From Tritrichomonas musculus (Eukaryota; Parabasalia; Tritrichomonadida; Tritrichomonadidae), in assembly GCA_039105265.1 (NCBI GenBank), contig JAPFFF010000023.1, forward strand, positions 2,170,001 to 2,234,000: 64,000 bases of DNA. The letters are read 5' to 3'. Below the pieces are notes generated by a model, which was not told where the DNA came from, did not search any database, and was given only the letters and a program-made list of their open reading frames with translations. This document shows positions 60,501-64,000 of the stretch, piece by piece (position 1 is the stretch's first letter; every line of letters begins with the position of its first letter). The position numbers and the translations under genes are program-made.

Positions 60501-62937
60501 TTCGTGTTGAATTTTTAAAGAAAGACGGTTTGTAAAATTCATTTGTGTAACAATCATCTATGCTTTGGTCTGTTTGTTGTGTGTTTTCTTTAAAATATCT
60601 GTCTGCATTATCAGCAAAAATTGTTTCTTTGTTCTTGTCATTATTATTGTTTAATTTTGATGGATTTATTTCAACTTTATCTTTTTCTTCATTAGTATCA
60701 TCAGTTTTTAGTTTGATTTTGATCGTTTTTGTATTCCTAAAACTGTTCGAGAAATTTCTATCTTCATTTTTTCCTTTATTTTTAGTTTTGGATTTTGTTT
60801 CTGTTTTTGCTAGAGATTTTCCAGGTTTTTCTGAAATAGTACTTGATTTCTCATGTTTTATTGAATTAGTTCCTGATTCTTCAGGTTTTATTGAATTAGT
60901 TCCTGATTCTTCATGTTTTATTGAATTTGTTCCTGATTTTTCAGGTTTTATTGAATTTGTTCCTGATTCTTCAGGTTTTATTGAATTAGTTCCTGATTTT
61001 TCAGGTTTTATTGAATTAGTTCCTGATTCTTCAGGTTTTATTGAATTAGTTCCTGATTTTTCAGGTTTTGTTGAATTAGTTCCTGATTCTTCAGGTTTTA
61101 TTGAATTAGTTCCTGATTCTTCAGGCTTTGTTGAATTTGTTCCTGATTTTTCATCAGGATTAATTTTGCTATCTTCATTATTTTCATCTTTCATGATTTC
61201 TGTTTCATTAATGTTCAGCTTTTTTCTCACAGAAAGTGGCAATTCGTTGCTGTGAAGAAGAACAGCTGTTTTAAGGTTGAGTTTTTGGAAGAATTTGAAT
61301 GATTCTTCAAAATCTCTCATTGACAGTCTTATATTTGATGATGTTATATGCACTGTTTTACCCATTTTTGCAAGAACAGCTGCGATCAAGCACACGATGC
61401 ATGTTTTTCCTTCTCCTGTATCAACCTGGAAGACAATTCCTCTTTTATCATCTTTATCTTTAAATGATTCGTTATCGAAGATCTTCAGAAGTCTTTTGCA
61501 TGCTTGATAAGCAGTGTAAATTTGTGTTTTATGCACGAGAAATCTTCTTTTACGTTCACGTTGAAAGAAATTGTAAACATATGAAACATAACTTAACCAT
61601 TCTTCAACAAATTTGGCATATTTAAGTTGAAAATGTCTTTCAATAACAATTTCTGTTTTCTCTCCATTTTTGTCTATTTTTTCATTAATTCGAGAAAAAA
61701 TTTTGTCAACTTTTTCTATCGTTTTTTGAGGAGCTTTTGCTAAGGTTAATTGGTCGGATACATACAATTCTATTTTCACTTTATGTATATCTTCATAGTT
61801 GACGTAATGGTTGATCAAAGAGTTGTTCTTGGTTTGATCTTCAAAAAAAATTGGAATTCGTGACTTTTTCCAATTCAAAAAGTTCTCTTGTTCAATGTAA
61901 CATACACCAAGACCTGATATTTTTGAAGGCGTGAATGATTCATTATCGTTTTCTGTATCATAAAGAGGAATATTTGACAGTAGAACTCTGATGTACTTGG
62001 AATCAAATCCATTTTTACAATATGCAAATGGTTTTGTTGCTACTAATGAAAAATTCTCAAAGCAATGGGAAAGATCTCCCGAGTAAAGTGTGACTTTGAC
62101 ATGTGGCATTTTTTTTAATTCTTGAAGAACTAATTTTTGATTATCTGAAATAATGTTGTCCATTTTTACGTAAAAATAAAAATAGGTTTTCATCTTTTTG
62201 AAATTAAGTTTATAATCTTTCTTTTTAAAATCATTGAGAAAAATATTGAGACAATTAGAATAAATATCGTTGGAAGTATTATAATGTATTTCTGAAAACT
62301 GATTGTCCCGTATTAATCTAAATAATGTTTTTTTGCTTTTGCCAAGTTCATAAACGCATAGAACCAATTTGTATCCTGCAGCTTCCATTAGATCAACTTC
62401 AAGCTTTATTTGAATCCAATTGAATGAATTTGAATTGGTTAAATCTACACATAAAATTGCAACTGGGGTATCTGTAAGGTACCAATGGTGTATACCATTT
62501 TCTAAAGTTTTAAATTGAAAAAAGCGTAGACCGAGTTTGTTAGTGGAAATGTAATATGTTCCTTTTAGAGTTGCTTTCTTTTTCTCTTTATATGGCATAT
62601 TTATGTTTTTATATATAAAATTATAATAATTAGTTATTGATGGATTAATAAGATCTGCTTTGGTGATAAAACAATTTAATTTATGATTAATAAATTCAAT
62701 TCCATTGAAAAGATCATTTTTAAATTGTACAGAGGCTTCAATTGTATGGTAGCTGGAATAAATATTGCGAGATGCAATAAGAAGATATGAATTGAAAAAC
62801 TCTATCAAGCAATTTTCTATGTTAGGTTCATTTGTTTTTTTGATCAGATGATATTGTATTGAAGGATCTATTAAAGGCATTGAAAGAGTCTTTTTTAATT
62901 TGTAAATCCTATTCAAAATCATTTTAGTTTTTTTCAT
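57550..62937 (-). CDS. SecA-motor-like DEAD ATPase with membrane segments
   Basis: 1,795 residues from the ATG at 62,937. The middle carries a SecA-type motor: VDTGEGKTC Walker A (about 503-512), TSSNIRLSMRDFEESFKFF (motif Ib region), then SLLIDEADSILIDE (about 864-876, SecA DEVDSILIDE), GFTGTIG (about 1,092), VCGRGTNI (about 1,210) and QAFGRTARQGRGG (about 1,245), all in the SecA order. Between Walker A and B lies a Ser/Asn/Lys/Pro/Glu repeat insert. The C-terminal third has hydrophobic helices near 1,593-1,622 and 1,740-1,760. Bacterial SecA moves proteins through SecYEG; in this protist the partner is unknown. The N-terminal 480 residues have no recognised domain. The stop overlaps a pseudokinase start (57,553). 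Confidence 0.88.
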   Translation of the reverse strand: MKKTKMILNRIYKLKKTLSMPLIDPSIQYHLIKKTNEPNIENCLIEFFNSYLLIASRNIYSSYHTIEASVQFKNDLFNGIEFINHKLNCFITKADLINPSITNYYNFIYKNINMPYKEKKKATLKGTYYISTNKLGLRFFQFKTLENGIHHWYLTDTPVAILCVDLTNSNSFNWIQIKLEVDLMEAAGYKLVLCVYELGKSKKTLFRLIRDNQFSEIHYNTSNDIYSNCLNIFLNDFKKKDYKLNFKKMKTYFYFYVKMDNIISDNQKLVLQELKKMPHVKVTLYSGDLSHCFENFSLVATKPFAYCKNGFDSKYIRVLLSNIPLYDTENDNESFTPSKISGLGVCYIEQENFLNWKKSRIPIFFEDQTKNNSLINHYVNYEDIHKVKIELYVSDQLTLAKAPQKTIEKVDKIFSRINEKIDKNGEKTEIVIERHFQLKYAKFVEEWLSYVSYVYNFFQRERKRRFLVHKTQIYTAYQACKRLLKIFDNESFKDKDDKRGIVFQVDTGEGKTCIVCLIAAVLAKMGKTVHITSSNIRLSMRDFEESFKFFQKLNLKTAVLLHSNELPLSVRKKLNINETEIMKDENNEDSKINPDEKSGTNSTKPEESGTNSIKPEESGTNSTKPEKSGTNSIKPEESGTNSIKPEKSGTNSIKPEESGTNSIKPEKSGTNSIKHEESGTNSIKPEESGTNSIKHEKSSTISEKPGKSLAKTETKSKTKNKGKNEDRNFSNSFRNTKTIKIKLKTDDTNEEKDKVEINPSKLNNNNDKNKETIFADNADRYFKENTQQTDQSIDDCYTNEFYKPSFFKNSTRMNFNVCGIDEEDKEPKSKANIIFSTFVNFECFYLKMVELAPGSLESYFTNCSLLIDEADSILIDEIANGTIISRSMKSNATEILKFVYSKYQENIPYEDTFRMIQEEKKWSLCKDLTEDHIKKMYKEIEQVHSKEYINGKRYSIETRIVKNDNKKKRFKKRALNLAYNITKDIVTDFVKEFTKDVNGVEDEDDEDNDDDSEDEEEEEDIDDSETEFNYIVPFGYDSNGMLEKNKEFDGFVQQFIAIKEGVENNVKNMVIKDVSMSYLYVSHPIFVKLYRTVCGFTGTIGNKNDKDIFRKEYGLTTFVVPRHHPNQRVEFPKILCKSISERNEKIVSEVLTFHEKGNPVLVIFQKLTEINKVEELLLSKGIRVINIFDGKDDFIKPDEIAGVNGAISLGTNVCGRGTNIRIKGKPLHVIISYFSSNTRVMNQAFGRTARQGRGGSYRIICLKRQYYSPSYFLENVKDALNEFNVKNKYQQYFVNYFRTRAKWIFQNYLDKQEIRPDYIKELRKVKINVNRIIAYKYKFPICMSLDTFLIIQEQKIFSIYNCPNSKFTWRLFQRYFRELILESWSLTITEIDQKYSEFKKSEKYKKELEKKVNELIFTLKNYFPSHGDWDIVSTFMHIFRKVRDKYEKDITKGLIDPKNDDENKTFLLTFEKCRFFAIHAGFKPFTLVSKSGARIFYKNYKKTCFIKDPELKYEQRTLKNKFSLLSITSKIDDIFNNIFKIVNNILGSKTFLRFFLRRTLAGCEFGVCLNMDLRSKNETFNKSNPYCIIDKDPLLVFTILVKSMIPVMAIILISLLVYIGVIGKKIAEWFTFPANAKESLKKTATIVVNAFAKEISKEIFKRIIKFLEKNLNANIEAIRNYDQKSAELIETLRDIFTSATSEEITGAISDKIGSLFEININWSELAKSCIDPISIMKISVYLLLLMASFIMNYRHNKQEIKDFSKDSEEYTNKLTLSQISYWTRHRMLKKESNQS
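60841..61156 (-). repeat. 30-bp tandem repeats (10-residue EESGTNSIKP) in the SecA-like gene
   Basis: Roughly ten units of 30 bp encode (E/D)(E/K)SGTNS(I/T)K(P/H), for example EESGTNSIKP. They lie between the Walker A and Walker B motifs, in a Ser/Asn/Glu/Lys-rich low-complexity insert. The number of units may vary between strains. The plus-strand 231-residue frame here is only a shadow of the repeat. Confidence 0.9.
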
Positions 62938-63343
62938 TAATAAAAAGGCTCTTAAATGATTAAATATATAACACAGATAATATAAATAGTAAAAATTATA
63001 ATTTACGATTTTAAAATATATTTGAATACATAATTATCAATATAATCCATTTTTAATTTGAATTGAAAAAAAAAAAGTTTTTTTTATTCAGTTTTTATTG
63101 ATTTCAATTTAGGAACTGAATTGTTATAGAAAAAAATTGAGTAGCTAATTATAAAAAATCCTGAAAAAGTTGATTAGATAAAAAATAAAATATGACTTTT
63201 TTATGACTTTTCTCATTTTTTTTTTTAAAAAAATGAGATTTATATCTTGCATTGATCAATACCAAAAAAATAATTTTTTTTGAAGTTTTTGAAGGATTTA
63301 TTAAATTAAGTAAAATTTATTGAATAGTTTATTTTATACTTAT
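62938..63343. promoter_or_regulatory. Divergent intergenic region
   Basis: About 400 AT-rich bases between the SecA-like gene (leftward) and the CH-domain-like gene (rightward). A 10- to 11-base A or T run recurs. No clear initiator was seen for either start. Confidence 0.4.
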
Positions 63344-64000
63344 ATGGAATCAATTTTACAAGTTATTAAATATTTATTCAAAAAAGAAAATATACCTGCA
63401 ACAGAAAAGGTATTCAACAATTTTTTTGGCAATGGTATTTCATTTCCTCAACTTGTGGCATTAGCTTATGGTATTGACGAAATTCCAGATTTTGATCCTA
63501 ATCCAAAAAGCCCACCTCAAAGAAGTGAAAATAATAAAAAGGCATATCAATATTTATCAATTAAAAATCCTGAAATTTTACGAGTTGCACCAAATTACAG
63601 TACAAAAGAAAACCAATACAAATTATTGTCATTCATAGTTGTACAAAATTGTTTTGAAATTGATGATAATGAGATTCTAGACAAATGCAATAAAATTACT
63701 CAATCATTAAATCTTAAATATAAAACAAAAAATGAATTAGCAAATGAAAATTTTTTACTGGTGTTACTTAGTGCAATCACAAATGGCAAAGTTCAAATTA
63801 CTAGCAAACATAATTATAATATGACAAAGCAAGCTTTCAAAAAAGCAAAGGTTCCTTTTATTATTGACAAATCATCTTCTGAGCCAGAAAATAAATATTT
63901 ATTTTTCATTCAAATAGAAATTATTTTTGATATTTTTTCAGAAGAAATTGAGCACTTGCTAGATCTTTTGGCCAAAAATCAAAAAAAGAGTAAAGATAAA
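63344..64000 (+). CDS. Calponin-homology-like protein (partial, runs off window)
   Basis: An open frame from the ATG at 63,344 continues without a stop to the window edge (219 codons visible). Residues about 20-90 resemble a CH domain: SFPQLVALAYGI, then FDPNPKSPPQRSENNKKAYQYL, matching the 'NPNPKSRLHKIENVNKALDFL' theme, then YKLLSFIVVQNCF in place of the last helix. A second, weaker repeat may begin at about 115 (NKITQSLNLKYKTKNELANENFLL, then LSAITNGKV). CH tandem domains bind actin; an actin-related or scaffolding role is inferred. The C terminus is not visible. Confidence 0.55.
   Translation, partial: MESILQVIKYLFKKENIPATEKVFNNFFGNGISFPQLVALAYGIDEIPDFDPNPKSPPQRSENNKKAYQYLSIKNPEILRVAPNYSTKENQYKLLSFIVVQNCFEIDDNEILDKCNKITQSLNLKYKTKNELANENFLLVLLSAITNGKVQITSKHNYNMTKQAFKKAKVPFIIDKSSSEPENKYLFFIQIEIIFDIFSEEIEHLLDLLAKNQKKSKDK

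Noticed and set aside
60560-61255. 231-residue plus-strand frame with repeats SGFIELVPDS
   Set aside because: It is the antisense reading of the EESGTNSIKP repeats of the SecA-like gene; the minus strand has the motor motifs.
1-64000. CRISPR array or bacterial operon structure
   Set aside because: No direct repeats with spacers; gene content and short 5' leaders are eukaryotic. The ATGA overlap at 57,550 is better explained by a frame break.

Overview
The window is AT-rich (roughly 70% A+T by eye), densely packed, eukaryotic DNA with long intronless ORFs on both strands. The gene content points to a parabasalid (trichomonad), most likely a Tritrichomonas-like species: a giant BspA-type LRR_5 protein, ankyrin/LRR_5 genes, TKL- and CAMK-like kinases, a metacaspase, a SecA-motor protein of the kind seen in some protists, MATE and MFS carriers, short 5' leaders with TCA(C/T)(A/T)(A/T)-like initiator sequences, stop codons often followed by A (TAAA), and a decayed Polinton/Maverick. 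The species is inferred from content, not proven.

Layout. 1-5,000: the 5' end of an unknown gene (minus strand), an unknown Cys-rich protein, a Dbf4-like zinc-finger protein and a PPP-family phosphatase with an Asn/Asp-rich tail. About 5,580-10,240: a broken Polinton with structural-gene, integrase, packaging-ATPase and helicase remnants; it also holds a GC-rich hairpin block and an exact 16-bp tandem array. 10,750-16,640: a TMEM181/Wntless-like membrane protein, an ankyrin + LRR_5 gene whose repeats are separated by AT-rich inserts, and a coiled-coil gene preceded by a perfect palindrome. 16,930-31,470: metacaspase, coiled-coil protein, BTB-like/LRR_5 giant with a nearly identical internal duplication, TAF7, a frame-broken small gene, a TAF4-like candidate and a long coiled-coil protein sharing its promoter region. 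31,900-43,930: MATE carrier, aldo-keto reductase, TKL kinase, PP2A B56 subunit, a small beta-rich (C2-like) protein, a non-RD kinase and a RhoGAP. 44,000-56,400: a sparse accessory stretch with two relics of a DEAH-helicase/TRIAD-zinc-finger gene, a frame-broken multi-TM lipase-like gene, a paralogue of the C2-like protein, an MFS transporter and an acidic single-TM protein. 56,750-62,940: a 1,795-residue SecA-like motor protein whose stop codon overlaps (ATGA) the start of a pseudokinase frame. 63,344-64,000: the start of a CH-domain-like gene that runs off the window.

Functional themes are mostly housekeeping and signalling: transcription initiation (TAF7 plus a TAF4 candidate side by side), replication control (Dbf4 candidate), phosphatase signalling (PPP catalytic subunit, B56), kinases and Rho control. 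These are mixed with family-expanded surface or cytoplasmic repeat proteins and relics. The strongest candidates for something undescribed are the SecA-motor/membrane/pseudokinase unit at 56,750-62,937, the putative TFIID pair, the Dbf4 candidate and the DEAH-TRIAD relics. All identifications come from reading the motifs; no database search was run.
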